Positions 31,506-38,823 of a stretch of 49,684 bases of DNA are shown piece by piece; positions within the stretch are counted from its first letter, which is position 1, and each line of letters begins with the position of its first letter. A program made the position numbers and the translations under genes. The DNA lies in contig NZ_LZSY01000201.1 in the NCBI RefSeq assembly GCF_001665625.1, positions 1 to 49,684 on the forward strand. Direction: 5' to 3'. The notes below the pieces were generated by a model that was not told where the DNA came from, did no database searches, and worked only from the letters and a program-made list of their open reading frames with translations. This DNA is from Mycolicibacterium peregrinum. GTDB taxonomy: Bacteria > Actinomycetota > Actinomycetes > Mycobacteriales > Mycobacteriaceae.

Positions 31506-32273
31506 TCAGGCGCGAATCACCGACGGCCCCAGCGCTTCATAGAGCTGTGCTTCCTCTGCGGGTAACTCGGTGCCGGTGACGATCGACTCGAAGTCGGAGA
31601 CGTTCGCGAACCGGCAGAAACTCGTCTCCCCGAACTTGGAATGGGCGGCCACCAGTACGCGCCGTTGCGCGACGTTCACCGCAGTCTGCTTCACCGCCGC
31701 CACGGCGGGATCCGGTGTGGTGAGGCCATGCTCGGTAGTGATCCCGTTGGTGCCCAGAAATGCGATGTCGATGACGAGGCTGTTCAGGCGCTCCACCGCC
31801 CAGTGGTCGACGGTGGCCAGGGTGCGTCCACGCATTCGCCCCCCGATCATCAGCACGGTGACGGTCTCGCTGTGTGCCAGTGCTTCGGCTGCCAGCAGCG
31901 ATGACGTCACCACGGTCAGTTCCTGATCGGCGAGCTGTTCGGCGATCAGGCGTGGCGTGAAACCCTCGTCCAGGTAGACGGTTTCGGCGCCATGCAACAG
32001 ATGTGCCGCCGCGGCAGCGATGCGGTGCTTCTGGGCCAGGTCCACCTGGCTGCGGTATTCGACGGTGGATTCGAACGCTGCGGTCTCCAGCGGGATCGCG
32101 CCCCCGTGCACACGTTTGAGCAGTCGTCTCCCGGCCAGCGCCTTGAGGTCGCGACGGATGGTCTCGGCCGCGACGTCGAGTTCGGAGGCCAACGTCAGCA
32201 CATCGACGCGGCCCCGGCTGCGCGCGAACTCGACGATGCGGCTCTGGCGGGTATCTGAATCCACGCTTGCCAT
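31506..32273 (-). CDS. DeoR-family transcriptional regulator
   Basis: The 255-aa regulator has a DeoR helix-turn-helix (RQSRIVEFARSRGRVDVLTLA, then AAETIRRDLKALAGRRLLKR and VHGGAI) and a C-terminal sugar-phosphate-binding DeoRC domain with the DEGFT phosphate loop and GTNGITTEHGLTTPD. It lies 26 bp downstream of the mannitol-type PTS gene on the same strand, so they form one operon. DeoR proteins normally sense a sugar phosphate made by the permease. The two 10-bp repeats at 34331 and 34361 are a plausible operator. Confidence 0.92.
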   Translation of the reverse strand: MASVDSDTRQSRIVEFARSRGRVDVLTLASELDVAAETIRRDLKALAGRRLLKRVHGGAIPLETAAFESTVEYRSQVDLAQKHRIAAAAAHLLHGAETVYLDEGFTPRLIAEQLADQELTVVTSSLLAAEALAHSETVTVLMIGGRMRGRTLATVDHWAVERLNSLVIDIAFLGTNGITTEHGLTTPDPAVAAVKQTAVNVAQRRVLVAAHSKFGETSFCRFANVSDFESIVTGTELPAEEAQLYEALGPSVIRA

Positions 32274-32299
32274 TCTGGGGCACCCGGGTGCGACGTCGC

Positions 32300-34264
32300 T
32301 TATTTGCTGTCGGAGAGCACTGCACGCACCTCGTCGGCGCTGGTGGCCGCCCGCAGTCGGGCGACCTCGTCCTTGTCGAGGAAGACATGGGCGATCTTGG
32401 TCAGCAGTGCCATATGGTCGTTGCCCAGCCCGGCGATGCCGACGACGAACTCGGCGGGTTTGCCGTTCCAGTCGATGGGTTCGGGGTAGCGCACGAAGGA
32501 GATCCCGGTACGGCGGATCGCGGTCTTGGCCTCGTTGGTGCCGTGCGGGATGGCCAGACCATTGCCCATGTACGTCGACACCGACTTCTCGCGTTCGTGC
32601 ATGGCATCCACGTAGGCCGGCTCGACGGAGTCAGCTGCCACCAAGAGTGCACCGGCCTCGTCGATCGCGGCGTCCGCCGAGTTGGCCGAGCCGGCCAGCA
32701 CGATCGATTCGAGGGGCAGAACCTCGGCGCCGGCTGTCTGGTCTTCGGGCGAGCGCGCAGCCTCGGTTGTCTGCTCATCCGAAGCCGCGTTCGTGTTCCG
32801 CAACATCTCGACGATCTCGTCGTAGCGAGGGGAACTCATGAAGTCCTCGACCGAGACATGAACGGCCGAGGCGGTTTTCAGGCGGGCGCGGTCCGTCAGA
32901 TCGCGGTGGGTGACCACCAGGTCGTAGGTGTCGGTCAGGTTCGCGATCGATTGGTTGGTCACGGTGATGTCGCCGAATCCCGCGGACCGGATCTTCTTGC
33001 GCAGCACCGACGCCCCCATCGCCGAGGACCCCATGCCGGCGTCACAGGCGAACACGATGCTGTTCACCGGTCCGCGGTGCGCGCCGACCAGGGCGGAGGC
33101 CACGCCGGACTTCTTGCCCTTCAGTGCCTCCATCTCGGCGGTGGCCGCGGCCAGATCCGGCTCGTCTTCGGCACGGTCGGTCTTGAGCAGCAGTGAGGCG
33201 ACGGCGAACGAGACGGCGGTGGCGCCGAGCACCGACAACGTCACACCGAGGAAGCTGCCGCCGGCGGTCTGCGCGTAGATCGCGATGATCGAACCGGGTG
33301 CGGCCGGTGCGCGCAGTCCGGACCCGAACAGCACGTTGATGAAGACGCCGGTCATACCGCCGAGGATGGTGGCGGCGATCAGCTTGGGTTTCATCAGCAC
33401 ATACGGGAAGTAGATCTCGTGGATACCGCCGAAGAACTGGATGATCGCGGCGCCCGGTGCCGACGCGCGGGCAACACCGCGGCCGAACACCATGAACGCC
33501 AACAGGACTCCCAGTCCGGGCCCGGGGTTGGTCTCGAGTAGGAAGAGAATCGACTTGCCGGTCTCGAGCGCCTGGGTGGTACCCAGCGGTGTCAGCACCC
33601 CGTGGTTGATGGCGTTGTTGAGAAACAGGACCTTCGCCGGCTCGATGAGTATCGAGGTCAGGGGCAGCAGGTCATTGTTGACCAGGAAATCCACCGCATT
33701 GCCGGCGGCGCGGGTGAAAGACGACACGATCGGCCCGACGCCGAAGAAGCCGAGGATGGCCAGCAGCATGCCCAGGATGCCCGCGGAGAAGTTGTCGACG
33801 AGCATCTCGAAACCGGGCCGGATCTTGCCTTCCCAGAGCGCGTCGGCCTTCTTCATCGCCCAGCCGCCGAGCGGCCCCATGATCATCGCGCCCATGAACA
33901 TCGGGACGTCGGCGCCGGCGACCACCCCCATGGTGGCGATTGCGCCGACGACGGCGCCCCGGTTGCCGTGGATCATCCGGCCACCGGTGTAACCGATCAG
34001 AACGGGCAGCAGATAGGTGATCATCGGGCCGACGATTCCGGCGCCGTCGTAGCTGCCCCAGCCGCCGATCTCGGCCACCCAGCCGTCGGGGTTCCTGAGT
34101 CCGGAGAAGATGGCCTGTAGCCAGCCCTGCTCGATGAATAGAGCTGTGATCAGACCCCAGGCGATGAAGGCGCCGATATTCGGCATCACCATGTTCGACA
34201 GCGAGGTGCCCAGCTTCTGCACGTACACCCGAACTCCGGTGCGTGGCGCTTCGACAGTGGACAT
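32300..34264 (-). CDS. mtlA: PTS mannitol-type transporter, EIICBA
   Basis: The 654-aa full-length EIICBA of the mannitol family imports and phosphorylates a hexitol. The C domain is about eight membrane segments with NNAINHGVLTPLG (217-228), and GGIHEIYFPYVLMKP (279-293). EIIB has the phospho-cysteine loop VFACDAGMGSSAMG (Cys407). EIIA has the phospho-histidine in NGLAIPHGTNEAK (His574). The ATG 34264 is preceded by GGAGG. An upstream in-frame extension to 34375 has no membrane or homology support. Energy-coupling EI and HPr are not in the window. It is divergent from a zinc dehydrogenase that could oxidise the product. Confidence 0.95.
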   Translation of the reverse strand: MSTVEAPRTGVRVYVQKLGTSLSNMVMPNIGAFIAWGLITALFIEQGWLQAIFSGLRNPDGWVAEIGGWGSYDGAGIVGPMITYLLPVLIGYTGGRMIHGNRGAVVGAIATMGVVAGADVPMFMGAMIMGPLGGWAMKKADALWEGKIRPGFEMLVDNFSAGILGMLLAILGFFGVGPIVSSFTRAAGNAVDFLVNNDLLPLTSILIEPAKVLFLNNAINHGVLTPLGTTQALETGKSILFLLETNPGPGLGVLLAFMVFGRGVARASAPGAAIIQFFGGIHEIYFPYVLMKPKLIAATILGGMTGVFINVLFGSGLRAPAAPGSIIAIYAQTAGGSFLGVTLSVLGATAVSFAVASLLLKTDRAEDEPDLAAATAEMEALKGKKSGVASALVGAHRGPVNSIVFACDAGMGSSAMGASVLRKKIRSAGFGDITVTNQSIANLTDTYDLVVTHRDLTDRARLKTASAVHVSVEDFMSSPRYDEIVEMLRNTNAASDEQTTEAARSPEDQTAGAEVLPLESIVLAGSANSADAAIDEAGALLVAADSVEPAYVDAMHEREKSVSTYMGNGLAIPHGTNEAKTAIRRTGISFVRYPEPIDWNGKPAEFVVGIAGLGNDHMALLTKIAHVFLDKDEVARLRAATSADEVRAVLSDSK

Positions 34265-34330
34265 CTGACGACCTCCGATCTTGCCGGCTGCTGGGTGACG
34301 CCGGTCACATGCACTGCCAGTACACCGCAC

Positions 34331-34370
34331 AAATGGGCATGAGTGCAAGCAGTCGGGCTTAAATGGGCAT
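34331..34370. promoter_or_regulatory. Two AAATGGGCAT direct repeats in the mtlA/dehydrogenase gap
   Basis: AAATGGGCAT is found at 34331-34340 and 34361-34370, exactly 30 bp apart (about three helix turns, same face). Both are in the 194-bp divergent promoter region of the PTS gene and the polyol dehydrogenase. A DeoR-type operator is the obvious candidate. The sequence beyond the repeats differs, so the 10-mer is the core. Confidence 0.5.
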
Positions 34371-34458
34371 CTCAAATTGTGGTTTTATGACCAGATTGGG
34401 GTTAGGGTGCTGATATCAACACGGTTATCGCCAGTCCCTGCCCGTCGAGAGGACCGTC

Positions 34459-35538
34459 ATGAAAGCCCTGCGTTTCTACGCCCCCGAGGATGTCCGGCTC
34501 GAGGATGTGCCGGAGCCCCAGTGCGGTCCCCACGAGGTGAAGATTCGGGTGCGCAACTGCTCCACCTGCGGCACCGACGTCAAGATCCTGCACAACGGAC
34601 ATCAGAACCTGACCCCGCCGCGCACCATCGGCCACGAGATCGCCGGTGACATCGTGGAAGTCGGTGCCGACGTCAATTCCACCTATGGCACCGATTGGGC
34701 TGAGGGAGACCGGGTTCAGGTGATCGCGGCGGTCCCGTGCGGAGAATGTCATGAGTGCCGCAAGGGCTGGATGGCCGTCTGCCAGAACCAGACATCGATG
34801 GGCTACCAGTACGACGGCGGGTTCGCCGAGTACATGATCGTTCCGCGCCAGGTGCTGAAGGTCGATGGGCTGAACCGGATTCCGGACAATGTCAGCTACG
34901 ACGAGGCGTCGGCGGCCGAACCGTTCGCGTGTGCGATCAACGCGCAGGATCTGCTCGGGATCGAAGAGGGCGACACCGTCGTGGTGTTCGGTGCCGGACC
35001 CATCGGCTGCATGCACACCCGCATCGCGCGCGGCGTGCACAACTGCGGCCCCGTCTATCTCGTCGACGTGAACGAAAGCCGGCTCAAGATCTCGGCCGAC
35101 GCCGTCCATCCCGATGAGGTGATCAATGCCGCGGAGGTCGACGTCGTCGAGAAGGTGATGGAACTGACCGGTGGCCGCGGTGCCGACGTCGTCATCACCG
35201 CCACCGCGGCCAACGTCACCCAGGAACAGGCCATCGCGATGGCGGCCCGAAACGGGCGTATCTCGTTCTTCGGCGGACTGCCCAAGACCAACCCGACCAT
35301 CACCTGCGATTCGAACGTGGTGCACTACCGCCAGTTGCACATCCACGGTGCCAACGGTTCCGCGCCGGAGCACAACAAGCGTGCGCTGCAGTACATCTCG
35401 ACGGGCCAGGTACCGGTGAAAGACCTCATCACGCGCCACATCCCGCTCGACGACGTGCTCGACGCGTTCTCGATCGTCCAGAACGGTGAGGCCATCAAGG
35501 TGACGGTCGAACCTGCCGCGGCGACCGCCTCGGTCTGA
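34459..35538 (+). CDS. Zinc-dependent alcohol/polyol dehydrogenase (MDR family)
   Basis: The 359-aa product is a sorbitol/threonine-dehydrogenase-like medium-chain enzyme. The structural zinc loop is CGECHECRKGWMAVC. The catalytic zinc site includes CSTCGTD and GHEIAGDIVEVG, and the NAD site is VVVFGAGPIGCMH. It is divergent from the mannitol-type PTS gene and may share its DeoR control, so a hexitol- or pentitol-phosphate dehydrogenase (as GatD is for galactitol) is likely. This is inferred from context; it could be a polyol or alcohol dehydrogenase of another kind. The ATG 34459 is preceded by GAGAGGA. Confidence 0.9.
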   Translation: MKALRFYAPEDVRLEDVPEPQCGPHEVKIRVRNCSTCGTDVKILHNGHQNLTPPRTIGHEIAGDIVEVGADVNSTYGTDWAEGDRVQVIAAVPCGECHECRKGWMAVCQNQTSMGYQYDGGFAEYMIVPRQVLKVDGLNRIPDNVSYDEASAAEPFACAINAQDLLGIEEGDTVVVFGAGPIGCMHTRIARGVHNCGPVYLVDVNESRLKISADAVHPDEVINAAEVDVVEKVMELTGGRGADVVITATAANVTQEQAIAMAARNGRISFFGGLPKTNPTITCDSNVVHYRQLHIHGANGSAPEHNKRALQYISTGQVPVKDLITRHIPLDDVLDAFSIVQNGEAIKVTVEPAAATASV

Positions 35539-35540
35539 GG

Positions 35541-36212
35541 TCAGTACAGCTCGTTCTCATAGTGGTCGTCGATCACGGCATGAAGCGAGTCGGCCAGGTC
35601 GCCGAGTTTCTCGGCCATCGTCGCCGCACTCTCGGTGATCGAGAGGGTGTAGAAGTCCCCGCCCAATGTCACGGCGTCGGCCAGTCCCCGGCTGTCGCCC
35701 TCCCAGAGCTTGGCCCGGATCACGGCCTTGCCGCATTGCCCGAACACCTCGCGGATGCGCACGATGGTGGCCAGCACCGCGGGTTTGCCGTCGGCGCTGA
35801 GCATTTCGAGTAGTTCCGGGTCATCGGTGACGAACGCGTCCCCGTTCACGCGGATCACCTCGCGGATACCCGGCACGAAGAAGACCAACCCCACCGCGGG
35901 ATGCGTGGTGATGTTCTTGTGGGTATCGGCGAGCTTGTTGCCCGGCCGGTCGGGGATGGCGAGCGTCCATGGGTCGAGGATCCGCACCGAACCGGGTGGG
36001 TCTCCTCGCGGGCTGGTGTCCAATTGACCGTCGGCACCCACGGTCGCCATGCAGAAGAACGGGCTGTGTGCGATGAACCGAGCCGAGAATTCACCGAGTT
36101 TCGGCTCCTTCTTCTCGGCGATGAATCGCTCTGGGTATCCGACGATCTCCCTGACCCGCTCCATGGAGACGGGGGAGTACGAGTCTGCCGCCGTGCCTGT
36201 GGTTTCCATCAT
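35541..36212 (-). CDS. FMN-binding split-barrel (pyridoxamine 5'-phosphate oxidase-like) protein
   Basis: The 223-aa product has a pyridoxamine-phosphate-oxidase-type split barrel: FFCMATVGADGQLDTSPRGD near the N-terminus, ILDPWTLAIPDRPGNKLADT, VGLVFFVPGIREVIRVNG, and RIREVFGQCGKAVIRAKLW. Such proteins bind FMN, or F420 in some mycobacterial relatives. Start ATG 36212 (the first of two adjacent Met codons). It lies 8 bp after the ferredoxin-type reductase gene on the minus strand, so the two are co-transcribed. The reaction is unknown. Confidence 0.88.
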   Translation of the reverse strand: MMETTGTAADSYSPVSMERVREIVGYPERFIAEKKEPKLGEFSARFIAHSPFFCMATVGADGQLDTSPRGDPPGSVRILDPWTLAIPDRPGNKLADTHKNITTHPAVGLVFFVPGIREVIRVNGDAFVTDDPELLEMLSADGKPAVLATIVRIREVFGQCGKAVIRAKLWEGDSRGLADAVTLGGDFYTLSITESAATMAEKLGDLADSLHAVIDDHYENELY

Positions 36213-36220
36213 CGAATTCC

Positions 36221-37180
36221 CTAGACGTCCAGAACCAGCCGGGGAGTGTGCGCCCGGGAAACGCAGACGAACATGCGATCGTTGGCCGCACGTTCGGACT
36301 CGGAGAGGATGTCGTCCCGATGGTCGGGTACGCCCTCGATGACAGCGGTCTCGCAGGCACCGCAGATCCCCGATCGGCACGACGAGGGCACGTTGATCCC
36401 GGCATCATCGAGCGCGGCGAGAACGCTCTGGCCCGCTTCGACGTTGACGGTCCTGTCCGACGCGGCACACACCACTTCGACCGGTTTGTCTTCGGCGGAT
36501 GCCGCCCGCTTACGTGGCTTGAAGCGCTCGAGATGCAGACTGTCCGCCGGCCAATGGTCGGTGGCGTCCTGCAGTGCCGACAGCAGCGCCGAGGGGCCGC
36601 ACGCGTAGATCTTCGCGCCGGGCCGGACCTGTGCGAACTGCTCACCGAGCGGGATGCGGCCGTCGGCGTCGGAGGCATAGAAACTCACGCGTGTTCCGTA
36701 TCGGCGGAGTTCGTCCGAGAACGGCATCGAGCTCGCGGTGTGCCCACCGTAGAGCAGTTTCCAGTCCAGGCCCCAAGATTCGGCCTGACGGATCATCGGA
36801 AGGATGGGGGTGATTCCGATGCCGCCGGCCACGAAGACGTATGAGGTGGCGCGACGCAGCTCGAATGTGTTGCGTAGCCCGGCAACCGTGAGTTGTTGCC
36901 CCGGACGTAGAAACGCATGCACGTACTCGGAACCGCCGCGGCTGGTGCGTTCCCGCCGCACTCCGATGCGGTAGTACGACCGTTCACCGACCGGCCCGCA
37001 CAACGAGTACTGGCGCTGGATGCCGGTCGGCAGGAGCAGATCGATGTGTGCGCCGGGTTCCCACGCCGGCAGCAGTTCGCCGGCACGCGGCTGCAGTTGC
37101 ACGGACACCACGCCGTCGGCCTCCCATCGGAGTTGGCGGACGGCGACGCCGATCCCGTCGGCCGTCAGTTCGCTGCCCAC
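36221..37180 (-). CDS. Phthalate-dioxygenase-reductase-like flavin/2Fe-2S oxidoreductase
   Basis: The 319-aa product is a single-chain electron-transfer reductase. A flavin barrel (RQYSLCG near residue 60) is followed by an NAD-binding domain (YVFVAGGIGITPILPMI, KIYACGPSALL), and a plant-type [2Fe-2S] ferredoxin domain at the C-terminus (CRSGICGACETAVIEG and the last Cys in FVCVSRAH). It passes electrons from NAD(P)H to an oxygenase. The partner is probably the co-transcribed FMN protein or an oxygenase outside the window. The start at 37180 is just after the TetR operators, so the divergent TetR regulator likely controls it. Confidence 0.92.
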   Translation of the reverse strand: MGSELTADGIGVAVRQLRWEADGVVSVQLQPRAGELLPAWEPGAHIDLLLPTGIQRQYSLCGPVGERSYYRIGVRRERTSRGGSEYVHAFLRPGQQLTVAGLRNTFELRRATSYVFVAGGIGITPILPMIRQAESWGLDWKLLYGGHTASSMPFSDELRRYGTRVSFYASDADGRIPLGEQFAQVRPGAKIYACGPSALLSALQDATDHWPADSLHLERFKPRKRAASAEDKPVEVVCAASDRTVNVEAGQSVLAALDDAGINVPSSCRSGICGACETAVIEGVPDHRDDILSESERAANDRMFVCVSRAHTPRLVLDV

Positions 37181-37198
37181 ACCACACCTCCCTTCCGT

Positions 37199-37246
37199 GT
37201 TAACAATGTTAATTGCAGGTCAGAGAGTACTGTTAACATCGTTAAC
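37199..37246. promoter_or_regulatory. Twin GTTAAC-N3-GTTAAY operators
   Basis: GTTAAC-AAT-GTTAAT lies at 37199-37213 and GTTAAC-ATC-GTTAAC at 37232-37246; centres are 33 bp apart (about three turns). Both sit in the 66-bp gap between the divergent reductase and TetR genes. The second site ends immediately before the TetR GTG start. This is a textbook TetR-type autoregulated divergent operator. Confidence 0.75.
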
Positions 37247-37897
37247 GTGTCAACCGCCTCAACTGGCCGCGATCGCGTGGCGCTCGCCAAGCTGTCGGTC
37301 GACCGCGTGGTCGGGGAGGCCCTGGCGCTGGTCAACGACGGTGGACTGGAATCGCTGACGATGCGCCGGCTCGCCGACCGGCTGCAAGCGCACCTCCCGA
37401 CGATCTACCGACTGGTCGACGGCAAGGACGCCCTCATCGACGAGATGGCCGAGACGATCCTGGCGAAGGCACTCGAAAACGCCGAGACTGGCGACCCGGA
37501 ATGGGCTCATCGCGTCAAAGGCCTTGCTGCGGGACTCCGTTCGTCCCTGCTGGCGCAGCGCGACGGAGCCCGGATCGTCGGCGGGAACTATGCCGCCAAG
37601 CAAGCCAACCTGACCTACATCGACACGCTCGTCGGCAGTATCCAGGCCGGCGGTCTGGCCCGTGAATACGCCTTGTGGGCGGCGAGCTCACTGTTCTGCT
37701 ACGTCCTCGGTGAGGTGCTGGAACAACAGGGCGCGGCGGGGGGAGAGGCCGAGACGCTCGAAGGTGTGGTTCGGGCAGGCGACTATCCGCACCTCGCGTC
37801 AAGCCCCGTCGAGCAATTGCTCGACTTCGACGCGCGGTTCGAGTTCGGGTTGAACCTGCTGATGTCGGGCATGCGTTCCGGTGAGCCTTTTGCCTGA
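37247..37897 (+). CDS. TetR-family regulator (TetR_C-type)
   Basis: The 216-aa product has an N-terminal helix-turn-helix (LSVDRVVGEALALVNDGGLE, then TMRRLADRLQAHLPTIYRLV) and a ligand domain related to that of TetR itself (LRSSLLAQRDGARIVGGNYA). The GTG 37247 abuts the second GTTAAC operator with no room for a leader, so the mRNA is probably leaderless. The open frame extends upstream to 36917 but runs through the operators and the divergent reductase. It likely represses the reductase/FMN operon and itself. The last 115 bp overlap the convergent exporter gene. Confidence 0.9.
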   Translation: MSTASTGRDRVALAKLSVDRVVGEALALVNDGGLESLTMRRLADRLQAHLPTIYRLVDGKDALIDEMAETILAKALENAETGDPEWAHRVKGLAAGLRSSLLAQRDGARIVGGNYAAKQANLTYIDTLVGSIQAGGLAREYALWAASSLFCYVLGEVLEQQGAAGGEAETLEGVVRAGDYPHLASSPVEQLLDFDARFEFGLNLLMSGMRSGEPFA

Positions 37898-38766
37898 CCG
37901 GCGGCACCGTTGTCGCTCAGTCCCAGTGCCAACCCGCCCCCGATCAGGCCGATGCCGGCCCATACCGCCGCGGCGGGCAATGCCCCGATGACGGCTATGC
38001 CGATGGCGGCGGCGGCAATGGGCGCCACACCGGTCAACAACCCGGCGGCCCCGGCGCCCAGCGTGCGCACGCAGGTGTACCAGAGCACGAACGCGACCGC
38101 CGTCACGCATACGGCCAGATAGCCGATCGCCAGGATCTCGCCGACGTCGAAACTGCTTGCCGCTCTCCATCCTTCGGTAACCAACGCGAGCACGGCGAAC
38201 ATCGCCGCGGCCATCCAGGTGGTGTGCACCGACACTCCCGCTGGACCGTGTGAACCGAGCACTGGCACCGCCAACAACGTGAATCCGGCCTCGCAGGCGA
38301 ATACCACCGTGGCCCAGAACAATCCGATCCCGTCGGCCCGCCCCAGTCCTTCGACGACCACCGCCCCGACGCTGACCACGACTGCCGCGGCCAGCACCCG
38401 ACTGCGCGGCCGGTGGCCTTCCAGCAGTGGCCCCATCGTCGCCAGCGCGACCGGCACGCATGCCACCGCCACCGCCAGCACCGCAGGCTCGGCGTGGCGT
38501 GATCCGTACACCAGGGCCACGTTGAACAGCACCAGGCCGCTCACGGTCACACTCAGCAGCCACAGCCATTCGGAACCCCTCGGGCGGCGCAAGGATTGGC
38601 CGGTGAGCCGGGCCCACGCGAGCAGCAGCAGGCACGCCACGGCGTAGCGCAACGCCTGCGCGGTGTGCAGTGGCGCGTCGGCGAGCACGCTCGAAACGGC
38701 CACGCTGCCACCGACGAAGGTCATGCCGAGTGCGCCGGACAAGCCGGCTCGGGTGGGGCTGGACAT
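37783..38766 (-). CDS. EamA/DMT-family transporter
   Basis: The 327-aa membrane protein has ten hydrophobic segments in two repeats (EamA domains), such as FVGGSVAVSSVL, LLAWARL, LWLLSVTVSGLVLFNVALVY, and AIGYLAVCVTAVAFVLWYTC. These transporters export amino acids or metabolites. The final ~45 residues (after LALGLSDNG) are hydrophilic and lie antisense to the end of the TetR gene, so the C-terminal tail is unusual. It is divergent from the MocR regulator at 38824, with a GTCCAA inverted repeat between them, so the pair probably form one regulated unit. Confidence 0.88.
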   Translation of the reverse strand: MSSPTRAGLSGALGMTFVGGSVAVSSVLADAPLHTAQALRYAVACLLLLAWARLTGQSLRRPRGSEWLWLLSVTVSGLVLFNVALVYGSRHAEPAVLAVAVACVPVALATMGPLLEGHRPRSRVLAAAVVVSVGAVVVEGLGRADGIGLFWATVVFACEAGFTLLAVPVLGSHGPAGVSVHTTWMAAAMFAVLALVTEGWRAASSFDVGEILAIGYLAVCVTAVAFVLWYTCVRTLGAGAAGLLTGVAPIAAAAIGIAVIGALPAAAVWAGIGLIGGGLALGLSDNGAAGQAKGSPERMPDISRFNPNSNRASKSSNCSTGLDARCG

Positions 38767-38789
38767 CTACCCATGCTGACGCCAATATG

Positions 38790-38816
38790 GTCCAACAAAT
38801 AGAACCAAGTTTGGAC
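38790..38816. promoter_or_regulatory. GTCCAA/TTGGAC inverted repeat operator candidate
   Basis: GTCCAA at 38790-38795 and TTGGAC at 38811-38816 form a perfect inverted repeat with a 15-bp spacer. It sits in the 57-bp gap between the EamA exporter and the MocR regulator. Spaced sites of this kind are typical of MocR/GntR proteins. Binding is inferred. Confidence 0.55.
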
Positions 38817-38823
38817 ACATGTC

